Positions 34,590 through 42,043 of a stretch of DNA of 64,000 nucleotides are shown here, piece after piece. The notes beneath the pieces are model-generated. The model did not search any database and was not told the DNA's origin. It was given only the letters and a program-made list of their open reading frames with translations. The translations under genes were made by a program, and so were the position numbers. This stretch comes from Natronospira bacteriovora (GTDB lineage: Bacteria; Pseudomonadota; Gammaproteobacteria; Natronospirales; Natronospiraceae), in assembly GCF_030848495.1 (NCBI RefSeq), contig NZ_JAVDDT010000008.1, positions 105,001-169,000 on the forward strand, in the 5' to 3' direction. Positions within the stretch are counted from its first letter, which is position 1. Every line of letters starts with the position of its first letter.

Positions 34590-34960
34590 CAGCAAGACCG
34601 CGCCTCCACTGGCTGGATCTGCTGGTCATCACCGTGGCCGGAGCCGGCATCGGCGCGCTCCTGGCCGGCCACTGGCCAAGCGGAGCCGCCAGCGAGGCGA
34701 GAATCTATCTGGAAGGCGAGCGAGCCCTGACGCTGGCCTTGTCCGAAGACGGTCACCACCGGCTAGATGGCCCCCTGGGTGAGACGCTGCTGGAGATTCG
34801 TGACGGCCGCATCCGCTTTCTGGAGGCGCCCTGCAACGAACGCATCTGCCTGCGACGCGGCTGGCTGAGGCACAACGGTGAAAGCGCCAGCTGCATCCCG
34901 AACCGGGTTCACGTGCAGCTGGCAGGACGAGAGCGTGCTTATGACAGCATCAATTTCTGA
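34586..34960 (+). CDS. NusG domain II-containing membrane protein
   Basis: The 124-residue protein has one membrane helix (LDLLVITVAGAGIGALLAG, about residues 10-28) and a small extracytoplasmic NusG-II-like beta domain. That domain has the family's cysteine pattern APCNERICLRRGWL ... ASCIPNR (three Cys). Proteins of this type commonly sit beside ApbE and Gx-transporter genes; from memory, EetA of the Listeria extracellular electron transfer locus is of this kind. It overlaps apbE by 4 bases and the next gene by 20. A role in flavin-linked electron transfer is inference. Confidence 0.82.
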   Translation: MTARPRLHWLDLLVITVAGAGIGALLAGHWPSGAASEARIYLEGERALTLALSEDGHHRLDGPLGETLLEIRDGRIRFLEAPCNERICLRRGWLRHNGESASCIPNRVHVQLAGRERAYDSINF

Positions 34961-35510
34961 GCACCGTAGCCGTGAAGACCGGCTCATTGTGGGACTGGCC
35001 ACGCTGGCCGTCATCGTGCATGTCCTGGAAACGGCCATCCCCAGCCCCATCCCCGGTCTTCGGCCCGGACTGGCCAACGCCATCACCCTGATCGTCCTGT
35101 TCCGACATGGCTGGCGCATCGCCGCCTGGGTGAACCTGCTGCGCGTGGTGGCCGGCAGCCTGCTGATCGGGACGTTTCTCACCCCCGCCTTTCTCCTCAG
35201 CCTGTCCGGGGCGATCACCACCCTGCTCATGCTCGGCCTGCTTATGCCCCTGATGCGTCTGGGGCTGGGACCGGTCGGGGCGGGCGCACTGGCATCCCTG
35301 GCCCATGTCGGGGGACAATTGCTGCTGGCCTGGCTGATCTTCATCCCTCATCCGGGACTCTGGGCCATGGCTCCGTGGCTGATGGCCGCGGCCCTGCCCC
35401 TGGGCATCATGACCGGCCTGGTGGCGGTGGAAACACTCAGACGGCTTGAGGGGTCAGAACCGGAAGAACACATCCATGTACGCAAACGGGAAGGCAAGAC
35501 ACGCGCATGA
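34941..35510 (+). CDS. Gx transporter family / heptaprenyl diphosphate synthase component I-like membrane protein
   Basis: The 189-residue protein is mostly hydrophobic with about five membrane helices. IPSPIPGLRPGLANAITLIV (about residues 30-50) is the family signature, a conserved Pro/Gly loop. The annotation heptaprenyl synthase component I is historical; the fold resembles ECF-type membrane S components. The ATG at 34941 was chosen because it overlaps the previous gene by 20 bases in the usual operon style and gives the conserved N-terminus. With ApbE and NusG-II it makes a three-gene module. The Listeria EetB counterpart, as I recall it, belongs to this family. Confidence 0.8.
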   Translation: MTASISEHRSREDRLIVGLATLAVIVHVLETAIPSPIPGLRPGLANAITLIVLFRHGWRIAAWVNLLRVVAGSLLIGTFLTPAFLLSLSGAITTLLMLGLLMPLMRLGLGPVGAGALASLAHVGGQLLLAWLIFIPHPGLWAMAPWLMAAALPLGIMTGLVAVETLRRLEGSEPEEHIHVRKREGKTRA

Positions 35511-36445
35511 GACAGGTTGAAGTCGTCAAGCTGCGGCCGGGCTCCAGCGACCGCCTCATCACCACGGTCTTTCTGGCCGGCTTGCTGCACGGCATGATCA
35601 TACTCGGCGTCAGTTTCTCCGGCGGCGAGAGTGAGGATCTGCGCTCCAACACCCTGGAAGTGACTCTGGTGGCGACCCCGGACGAGCAGGCGCCGGATGA
35701 GCCGGATTACCTGGCCCAGGCCCACCAGCGCGGGGCGGGCAACATCGAGGAACGGGTGCGCCCCGAATCCGCCCAGTCCACACTGGATCAGATGCCCAAC
35801 CCCGGCCTGGCCGAAGGGTGGGCCGAAGACACCGAAGTGGATGTCAGCGACGGCAGTGAGTCACCGGACACCCTGGACAGCCGGGATCCGGAACCCGAAC
35901 CGCAGCCGCTGCTCACCGCCAATCGCAGCCCGGAAACGGTTGCCAGCGCCAGCGCCACGCCCCGAAACACCCGTCAGCCGCTGCAATTGGCCAGACTCCT
36001 CACCGATGGCGAGGAACAGGCCGATCCCATCAGTGACGACGATCGCCAGCCGCTGGCCTACAGCGACAACCCCCGCGAACGCTTCATCTCGGTCAACACC
36101 CGTGAACACAACTACGCCCAGTACCTGGAGAGCTGGCGCCGGCGGGTGGAGTCCGTGGGTAATGACAACTATCCCGAAGAGGCACGCCAGCAACAGCTGC
36201 GGGGCGCACTGACGCTGGAAGTGGCCATTGCCGCCGACGGCACCCTGCGCGAGGTTCGCCCGCTGCAGAGCTCCGGCCATGCACCGCTGGATCGGGCGGC
36301 CGCCCGGATCGTGCGCATGGCCTCCCCCTTTCCGCCCTTCCCGGAGGCCATCCGCGAAGAGACGGACATCATTCGCTTTGCCTTCCGCTGGGAATTCGGC
36401 GCCGATCGCACGGTGCGTACCGGCGTGCGGCTGCCCGCCGACTGA
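35507..36445 (+). CDS. TonB family energy transducer
   Basis: The 312-residue protein has an N-terminal membrane anchor (LITTVFLAGLLHGMIILGVSF, about residues 19-39). An acidic, Pro/Glu/Asp-rich periplasmic spacer follows (about 50-180). The C-terminal TonB domain contains NYPEEARQQQLRGALTLEVA and LDRAAARIVRMASPFPPFP. It occupies the position of tonB3 of P. aeruginosa, which is linked to twitching motility, between gshB and yqgE. It overlaps the Gx-transporter gene by 4 bases. It could instead serve the receptor at about 7-9 kb. Confidence 0.87.
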   Translation: MRQVEVVKLRPGSSDRLITTVFLAGLLHGMIILGVSFSGGESEDLRSNTLEVTLVATPDEQAPDEPDYLAQAHQRGAGNIEERVRPESAQSTLDQMPNPGLAEGWAEDTEVDVSDGSESPDTLDSRDPEPEPQPLLTANRSPETVASASATPRNTRQPLQLARLLTDGEEQADPISDDDRQPLAYSDNPRERFISVNTREHNYAQYLESWRRRVESVGNDNYPEEARQQQLRGALTLEVAIAADGTLREVRPLQSSGHAPLDRAAARIVRMASPFPPFPEAIREETDIIRFAFRWEFGADRTVRTGVRLPAD

Positions 36446-36541
36446 GCGCCGGCCCGGCTGGCGTCAGGGCCGGCGGTTACCGGCGCCGCAAGGGGGCTGG
36501 TAGAATGGCGCTTCCATCATTCGCAGCGACCAGGCAACCCC

Positions 36542-37108
36542 ATGCCCCAGCAGGACTTTCTCAACGGCCACTTTCTGATCGCGATGCCCGGGCTCGGGGA
36601 TCCGAACTTTCACCATGCGGTCACGCTGATCTGCGAACACAATGCCGATGGTGCCCTGGGAATCACCATCAACCGCCCCATGGACGACATCCATCTGGGC
36701 GATGTGCTCGACCAGCTGGAGCTGGGCGACAGCAATGAGACCCTGCGCGCCACCACCCTGTTTCACGGCGGCCCGGTGGAACAGGAACGCGGCTTTGTCC
36801 TGCATACCCCCCTGGGCGAATGGGAAGCCACGCTGAACATTTCCGAACAGCTGGGCGTGACCAGCTCTCGTGACATCCTGGCCGCCATGATCCGTGGCGA
36901 AGGCCCCGAACAGTGCATGGTCGCGCTCGGTTATGCCGGCTGGGCAGCGGGTCAGCTGGAACAGGAAATGGCGGACAATGCCTGGCTGAGCACACCGGCC
37001 AGTCACAACATCCTGTTCGACGTTCCGCCTTCGGAACGCTGGCGTGCCGCCGCCCGCACCATGGGCGTGGATATAAGCCGCCTAAGCGATCAGTCGGGTC
37101 ACGCATGA
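36542..37108 (+). CDS. yqgE: YqgE/AlgH family protein
   Basis: The 188-residue DUF179 protein begins LNGHFLIAMPGLGDPNFHHA, with GALGITINRPM and LFHGGPVEQERGFVLHT as family motifs. Its biochemical role is unknown; AlgH was linked to alginate regulation in Pseudomonas. The 97-base gap to the tonB-like gene holds no other feature. It overlaps ruvX by 4 bases, the usual arrangement. Confidence 0.95.
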   Translation: MPQQDFLNGHFLIAMPGLGDPNFHHAVTLICEHNADGALGITINRPMDDIHLGDVLDQLELGDSNETLRATTLFHGGPVEQERGFVLHTPLGEWEATLNISEQLGVTSSRDILAAMIRGEGPEQCMVALGYAGWAAGQLEQEMADNAWLSTPASHNILFDVPPSERWRAAARTMGVDISRLSDQSGHA

Positions 37109-37554
37109 GCGAAGCGATGCCCGTCGGCACCCTGCTGGGTTTCGATTACGGCCTGAAGCGCATCGGGGTCGCCGTGGGCCAGACGGTCACCGGCACCGCC
37201 AACCCCCTCTGCATCCTGTCCGCGCGTGACGGCCAGCCGGATTGGGGCAAGGTTGCCGAGATCATCACCGAATGGCGGCCTGCCGCTCTGGTGGTCGGAC
37301 TGCCTCGCCATGCCGATGGCAGCGACAGCCCCATCACGGCCGGCGCCCGACGCTTCGCCGGGCGCCTGCAGGGACGATTTGGGAAAACCGTCTACCTGCT
37401 GGACGAACGCCTCAGCTCACGCGCGGCAGCCGAGGTTCAGTCCGACGGAAAACGCGGGCAGCCACTGGATGATCTGGCCGCGGCCTGCATCCTGCAGGAC
37501 TGGCTGCTCGAACCGCAGGCCGCCCAGGCCCTCGGCGAAACCACAGAAGAATGA
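37105..37554 (+). CDS. ruvX: Putative Holliday junction resolvase RuvX (YqgF)
   Basis: The 149-residue RNase H-like nuclease has GFDYGLKRIGVAVGQ (catalytic Asp about residue 14), VVGLPRHADGS, YLLDERLSSRAAAEV (Glu) and DDLAAACILQDWL (final Asp). It is linked to 16S rRNA 5' processing and proposed Holliday-junction cleavage. The ATG overlaps the yqgE stop, and the gene's own stop overlaps pyrB. In Pseudomonas pyrR lies between ruvX and pyrB; here it is absent. Confidence 0.95.
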   Translation: MSEAMPVGTLLGFDYGLKRIGVAVGQTVTGTANPLCILSARDGQPDWGKVAEIITEWRPAALVVGLPRHADGSDSPITAGARRFAGRLQGRFGKTVYLLDERLSSRAAAEVQSDGKRGQPLDDLAAACILQDWLLEPQAAQALGETTEE

Positions 37555-38477
37555 CCATGACACGACATTTTCTTGCCATCAGCGATCTCGACCCGGATCA
37601 ACTGTTACGACTCATTCGCCGCGGCCGCGACCATGCCGCTGCCGACCCGCGCCAGGAATCGCGGCTTGGTCTGCGGGGGCTCAGCGTGGCTCAGCTCTTT
37701 TATGAACCCAGCACCCGTACCCGTTGTTCCTTCGAGCTGGCCGCCCGGCGTCTGGGGGCCGACGTCCTGAATCTGGATATCGACACGGCATCCACGGTCA
37801 AGGGGGAAACGGCCCTGGATACCGCAATGACGCTGGCGGCCATGGGCGTGCGACTGTTCGTCATTCGACACGCCGACGCCGAACTCATCCGGACACTGGC
37901 CGATGCCCTGCCGCCAGGCTGTGCCGTGCTCAATGCCGGAGCCGGCCGGCGCCAGCACCCCACCCAGGCCCTGCTGGACATGATCACCCTGGACGAAGCC
38001 GGACTCGACCCGGCGGCTCTCTCGGTCAGCATCGTGGGCGACATCCGTCATTCCCGCGTGGCCAGTTCCGTCATTGCGGCCCTGCAGACTCTGGGCTGCC
38101 GGCGCATTCGCCTGGGCGGCCCTCCGGCCTTTCTGCCGGAAACCACACCGCCCGAGGTGGAATGCCATGACAATCTGGCCGACACCATCCGCGATGCCGA
38201 TGTGGTCATGACTCTGCGCATCCAGCGCGAACGCATGCAGGCCGGGGAACTGGCCGGAATCGACGACTATCACCACCAGTGGGGCCTGCGTGAAGCGACA
38301 CTGGCCAAGTACGCGCCCAGGGCGCGCATCATGCACCCCGGCCCGATGAATCGCGGGGTCGAAATCGAAGACGCGGTGGCCGATGGTCCCCGCTCCCTGA
38401 TCCTGGATCAGGTACGCAACGGTGTCGCCGCACGCATGGCTGCACTGGAATGGCTGGCAGAGGAGAATCAGCGATGA
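37551..38477 (+). CDS. pyrB: Aspartate carbamoyltransferase catalytic subunit
   Basis: PyrB condenses carbamoyl phosphate with aspartate in pyrimidine synthesis. The 308-residue protein has the carbamoyl-phosphate loop YEPSTRTRCSFE (about residues 53-64), QHPTQALLD, GDIRHSRVASS and MHPGPMNRG. The Cys in STRTRCSFE replaces the more common Thr. It overlaps ruvX and the PyrK-like gene by 4 bases each. No pyrI or dihydroorotase-like pyrC' follows, in contrast to Pseudomonas. Confidence 0.95.
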   Translation: MTMTRHFLAISDLDPDQLLRLIRRGRDHAAADPRQESRLGLRGLSVAQLFYEPSTRTRCSFELAARRLGADVLNLDIDTASTVKGETALDTAMTLAAMGVRLFVIRHADAELIRTLADALPPGCAVLNAGAGRRQHPTQALLDMITLDEAGLDPAALSVSIVGDIRHSRVASSVIAALQTLGCRRIRLGGPPAFLPETTPPEVECHDNLADTIRDADVVMTLRIQRERMQAGELAGIDDYHHQWGLREATLAKYAPRARIMHPGPMNRGVEIEDAVADGPRSLILDQVRNGVAARMAALEWLAEENQR

Positions 38478-39388
38478 AGGCAGGTGGTGAGCACCGTGGC
38501 AGCATTTTCGTGGAAGAAGCGAAAATCCTGATGCAGCAGGCCTATGAGGCCGAACAGTATGTGCTGCGCTTCCAGGCTCCGGAGACGGCAAAGCGGGCCG
38601 AGCCGGGCAGTTTCGTGCATATTCGCTGCGCCACTGCACTGCCCATGCGCCGCCCGCTGTCCATCATGCGGGCGTCAGCGGACGAAGGCTGGGTGGAATG
38701 CCTGTACAAGGTGGTGGGCAAGGGAACCCGTCTGCTGGCAGACCGCCAGGTGGGCGAGAGCATCAGTGTCATGGGCCCCATCGGAAAGGGCTTCTCCCCC
38801 ACACCGGGTCGGCGACGCCCTCTGCTGATCGGCGGCGGAGTCGGCATTCCGCCCATGGTTTTTCTGGCCGACCGCCTGCGCCAGGACAGCAGCATGCAGC
38901 CCCTGGCCATCCTCGGCTCGGAAGTCCCCTTCCCCTTCAAAGCCCGCCCCTCGACCCTGGTCATTCCCGGCATGCCGGAGGGCGTGATTGCCACCATGCC
39001 GCTGCTGGAAGACTGGAACATTCCCTGCCGCCTGGCCAGTGCTCAGGGCTATGCCGGCTGCTTCGACGGCTTTGTCACCGAACTGGCCGATCACTGGCTG
39101 CAGAGCCTGGATGAACAGGCACGCCAGGAAGTGGAAATCCACGCCTGCGGCCCCACCCCCATGCTCGCCGCCACCGCCCGCCTGGCCCAGAAACACGAGC
39201 TACCCTGCCAGGTGGCGCTGGAGGAGTACATGGCCTGTGCCGTGGGTGGCTGCGCTGGCTGCGTGGTACGGGTGGAAACCGACAGTGGCCCGGCCATGAA
39301 GCGCGTGTGTGTCGATGGCCCGGTGTTCCATGCCAACACCGTCTTTCCGCCCGACAAACCTGTAGAAAAGGCCGGATTGTTTCACTAG
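38474..39388 (+). CDS. Dihydroorotate dehydrogenase electron-transfer subunit-like protein (PyrK type)
   Basis: The 304-residue protein has a ferredoxin-reductase layout. An FAD domain comes first (PMRRPLSIMRAS, about residues 57-68), then an NAD-binding domain with PLLIGGGVGIPPMVFLAD. A C-terminal [2Fe-2S] site follows the PyrK spacing, in CAVGGCAGCVV with a last Cys about 20 residues later (KRVCVDGP). PyrK passes electrons from PyrD to NAD in class 1B dihydroorotate dehydrogenases. No pyrD is next to it, so the partner is unknown. The ATG overlaps the pyrB stop, which ties it to pyrimidine synthesis. Confidence 0.85.
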   Translation: MKAGGEHRGSIFVEEAKILMQQAYEAEQYVLRFQAPETAKRAEPGSFVHIRCATALPMRRPLSIMRASADEGWVECLYKVVGKGTRLLADRQVGESISVMGPIGKGFSPTPGRRRPLLIGGGVGIPPMVFLADRLRQDSSMQPLAILGSEVPFPFKARPSTLVIPGMPEGVIATMPLLEDWNIPCRLASAQGYAGCFDGFVTELADHWLQSLDEQARQEVEIHACGPTPMLAATARLAQKHELPCQVALEEYMACAVGGCAGCVVRVETDSGPAMKRVCVDGPVFHANTVFPPDKPVEKAGLFH

Positions 39389-39536
39389 TCATGAGTGAGC
39401 ATCCGTGCGACCTCCCTTCCCCTCTCCGCTTCCCGTGACCTGACCGGCCAGAGCGGCAAGAGGAGCGGGACGGGTTAGGCTGCGGCAGGAGGCGCACTGT
39501 TAAAATGGCGGTTTTGAAGAAGCGGGTGAGGTGGTC

Positions 39537-39737
39537 ATGCGGCTGGAAGTGAATGGTGAGACGCGAGAGTTTGAAAGAGAACTCAGCATTGCAGAGCTGC
39601 TGGAAGCGCTGGAGTTTACCGGCCGCCGGGTGGCGGTGGAGCACAATGGCATGATCGTGCCCCGCAGCCAGCATGGGCAGACCCGGCTGGAGGATGGCGA
39701 CCGACTGGAAATTGTCCAGGCGGTTGGAGGGGGGTGA
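39537..39737 (+). CDS. thiS: Sulfur carrier protein ThiS
   Basis: ThiS is the ubiquitin-like sulfur carrier of thiazole synthesis. The 66-residue protein begins [18 protein letters not shown] and ends in the required Gly-Gly (VGGG), activated by ThiF-type adenylation. The ATG at 39537 was preferred over a GTG at 39531. It precedes thiG with a 169-base gap, unusually long because a repeat remnant lies there. Confidence 0.93.
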   Translation: MRLEVNGETREFERELSIAELLEALEFTGRRVAVEHNGMIVPRSQHGQTRLEDGDRLEIVQAVGGG

Positions 39738-39906
39738 GGGTTTTGAGTGCTGAGTGCAGAGTGCTGAGGATTGGGCCAGAACGAGTGAGGATTGAGGCGG
39801 GAAGCCACTCAAGAAGAAAGCCACGATCTGTTTTTCTCACCTTACGCCTTACGCCTCGCCCCTCGCTCGTACCGGCTCTGCCGGCAAAAAACATACTGGA
39901 GAGATC
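39738..39906. repeat. Degenerate palindromic element E between thiS and thiG
   Basis: Directly after the thiS stop are GAGTGCT-type units (GAGTGCTGAGTGCAGAGTGCTGAG) and a left arm with ACGAGTGAGG. A right arm follows with CTCACCTTACGCCTTACGCC and CTCGCTCGTACC (39837-39872). These match the arms of the family at 45.2, 48.5, 52.1 and 53.1 kb, but the four-hairpin core is missing. The gap otherwise holds only the thiG ribosome-binding region. Confidence 0.6.
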
Positions 39907-40710
39907 ATGACTGACGTTGTTAAGACCCCTGAGCTTGGGCCGCTGGTGATTGCGGGGCGAGAGTATCAATCTCGCCTGCTGGTAGGCACCGGTAAGTACA
40001 AGGATTTCCAGGAGACACGGGAGGCCACCGAGGCCAGTGGGGCGGAAATCGTGACGGTGGCGCTGCGGCGCTCGAACATCGGGCAGAAGGCGGATGAGCC
40101 GAACCTGCTGGATGCGATTCCGCCGGAGAAGTACACCATTTTGCCCAATACCGCCGGCTGCTACACAGCCGAGGACGCCATCCGGGTCTGCCGCCTGGCG
40201 CGGGAGCTGCTGGATGATCACCGCCTGGTGAAACTGGAAGTGCTGGGCGACGAGCGCACGCTGTACCCGGACATCCCGGCCACCCTGGAAGCGGCCAAGG
40301 TGCTGGTGGATGAGGGCTTTGAAGTCATGGTGTACACCAATGATGATCCCATCGTGGCCAAGCGTCTGGAGGAGATCGGCTGCGTGGCGGTGATGCCCCT
40401 GGCCGCGCCCATCGGATCCGGCCTGGGCGTGCAGAACCCCTACAACATCATCACCATTGTCGAGAACGCCACGGTGCCGATCCTGGTGGACGCCGGCGTG
40501 GGCACCGCGTCCGATGCGGCCGTGGCCATGGAGCTGGGCTGTGACGGCGTGCTGATGAACACTGCCATCGCCGGCGCCAAGCATCCGGTGCTGATGGCCT
40601 CGGCCATGAAAAAGGCCGTGGAAGCCGGGCGCGAGGCCTACTTGGCCGGGCGGATACCGAAGAAGCGGTTTGCATCGGCGTCATCGCCGATTGAAGGCGT
40701 CATTCAGTAA
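39907..40710 (+). CDS. thiG: Thiazole synthase ThiG
   Basis: ThiG forms the thiamine thiazole from DXP, dehydroglycine and ThiS-thiocarboxylate. The 267-residue TIM barrel has [13 protein letters not shown] at the N-terminus and the Schiff-base Lys in LVKLEVLGD (about residue 108). [31 protein letters not shown] and [20 protein letters not shown] are also conserved. The thiS-thiG-trmB order matches Pseudomonas. No TPP riboswitch was recognised upstream. Confidence 0.96.
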   Translation: MTDVVKTPELGPLVIAGREYQSRLLVGTGKYKDFQETREATEASGAEIVTVALRRSNIGQKADEPNLLDAIPPEKYTILPNTAGCYTAEDAIRVCRLARELLDDHRLVKLEVLGDERTLYPDIPATLEAAKVLVDEGFEVMVYTNDDPIVAKRLEEIGCVAVMPLAAPIGSGLGVQNPYNIITIVENATVPILVDAGVGTASDAAVAMELGCDGVLMNTAIAGAKHPVLMASAMKKAVEAGREAYLAGRIPKKRFASASSPIEGVIQ

Positions 40711-40771
40711 TTTTTGTGGCCCGTGCTGGAGGCAATGCCGTGCTGGGCGCCAATCCGCTTCTATCTCCACC

Positions 40772-40974
40772 GTAGGAGCGGATTTATCCGCGATTGCAAT
40801 CTTGCGGTTGGCACGCCGCTAAATCGACGCCCCCTGTAGGCGCGGATTTATCCGCGCAATGGCTGGAATCCGACGCCCCACCATTCAATGAGGTGCGCCA
40901 CGGATTGAAACGATCCCGTTAGAGAATCAAACGGCGAATTCTGGCCATTACGCGGATAAATCCGCTCCTACGGT
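40772..40974. repeat. REP-like cluster between thiG and trmB
   Basis: The 307-base gap holds three REP-like palindromes. GTAGGAGCGGATTTATCCGC lies at 40772, a variant GTAGGCGCGGATTTATCCGC at 40836, and an inverted GCGGATAAATCCGCTCCTAC at 40951. The first and third form an inverted pair with CCACCG/CGGTGG ends. This resembles the REP elements known from Pseudomonas. No gene is seen in the gap. Confidence 0.8.
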
Positions 40975-41017
40975 GGCTATTTCCCCCGGACTTACCAACA
41001 TCACGACGGTTGATTCC

Positions 41018-41707
41018 ATGACTGACGAGAAGAAGTTTCTGCGGCCGATTCGCAGTTTTGTGCGGCGCGAGGGTCGTTTGACGCCGGCGCAGGAGCGGGC
41101 GATGGCGGAGTTGTATCCGCGTTATGGCCTGTCCTTTGAGAAGGCGCCGGTGGATCTTGCTGCCCTGTTCGGGCGGGAGGCGCCGGTGACGCTGGAGATT
41201 GGCTTTGGCAATGGGGAGTTGCTGGCGACCCTGGCGGCACAGCATCCGGAGCGAAATTTTCTGGGCATCGAGGTGCACCGGCCGGGGGTGGGTCGCCTGC
41301 TGAACCGTGTCGAGGAGGAAGGCCTGGAGAATGTGCGGGTCTCCACCCATGATGCGGTGGAGGTGCTGCGAGAGCAGATTCCGGAGAACAGCCTGGACCG
41401 CCTGCTGATCTTCTTTGCCGATCCCTGGCCGAAGAAACGCCACCACAAGCGCCGGCTGATTCAGCCCGCCTTTGCCGAGCTGGCCGCCCGCCGCCTGGCC
41501 GATGATGGCCAGCTGCTGCTGGCCACGGACTGGGAAGACTACAAGAACCACATGCTGGAGGTGCTGGATGCCTGCCCGATGCTGGAGAACACGGCCGGCC
41601 CGGGCGGAACGGTGCCACGCCCGGATGATCGGCCGGTGACTCACTTCGAGCGCCGCGGGGTGCGCAAGGGGCATGGGGTTTGGGATCTGGTCTACCGGAA
41701 GAGTTGA
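41018..41707 (+). CDS. trmB: tRNA (guanine(46)-N7)-methyltransferase
   Basis: TrmB makes m7G46 in tRNA. The 229-residue protein has IRSFVRREGRLTPAQERAM at the N-terminus, SAM motif EIGFGNGELLATLA (about residues 60-73), FLGIEVHRPGVG, and the signature FFADPWPKKRHHKRRLIQP near residue 140. The ATG at 41018 is chosen; the frame upstream runs into REP sequence. Confidence 0.95.
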   Translation: MTDEKKFLRPIRSFVRREGRLTPAQERAMAELYPRYGLSFEKAPVDLAALFGREAPVTLEIGFGNGELLATLAAQHPERNFLGIEVHRPGVGRLLNRVEEEGLENVRVSTHDAVEVLREQIPENSLDRLLIFFADPWPKKRHHKRRLIQPAFAELAARRLADDGQLLLATDWEDYKNHMLEVLDACPMLENTAGPGGTVPRPDDRPVTHFERRGVRKGHGVWDLVYRKS

Positions 41708-41863
41708 TTGGGACCACGAAATGCACACGAGATAAAAGCTTTAAAACCATTTAGCCGCGAAATGCACGCTAAATGGACGCTAGATTTTGGCCGTGTGTGG
41801 TGGACCGCCGTGCTGCTTCGGAGGGGCTGTGTCTAAGGAAGGCACGCGGTCTCTACCACCACC

Positions 41864-42000
41864 GTAGGAGCGGATTTATCCGCGATCACAATCCTGCGCC
41901 TGGCACGCCGCTATCTCACCACCCCTTGTGGGAGCGGCATTCCTGCCGCGATTCGGGGCTTCGATTAAGCCCTTTTGCGGCAGGAATGCCGCTCCCACAA
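41864..42000. repeat. REP-like cluster between trmB and the first S8 peptidase gene
   Basis: The 336-base gap holds GTAGGAGCGGATTTATCCGC (41864). It also holds an inverted pair of a second class, GTGGGAGCGGCATTCCTGCC (41928) against GGCAGGAATGCCGCTCCCAC (41979-41998). Upstream of these (41708-41800) is an AT-richer stretch with a direct repeat of CGAAATGCAC (41717 and 41757), and no gene. Downstream, GCTCCTTGCTCCTTGCC at 42028 recurs near 53330. Confidence 0.75.
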
Positions 42001-42043
42001 CAGAAAATCCCGGGGCCGGTTTTTTTGCTCCTTGCTCCTTGCC

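Noticed and set aside
39738..39906. TPP riboswitch upstream of thiG
   Set aside because: No THI-box-like sequence was recognised; the gap is explained by a degenerate repeat element.
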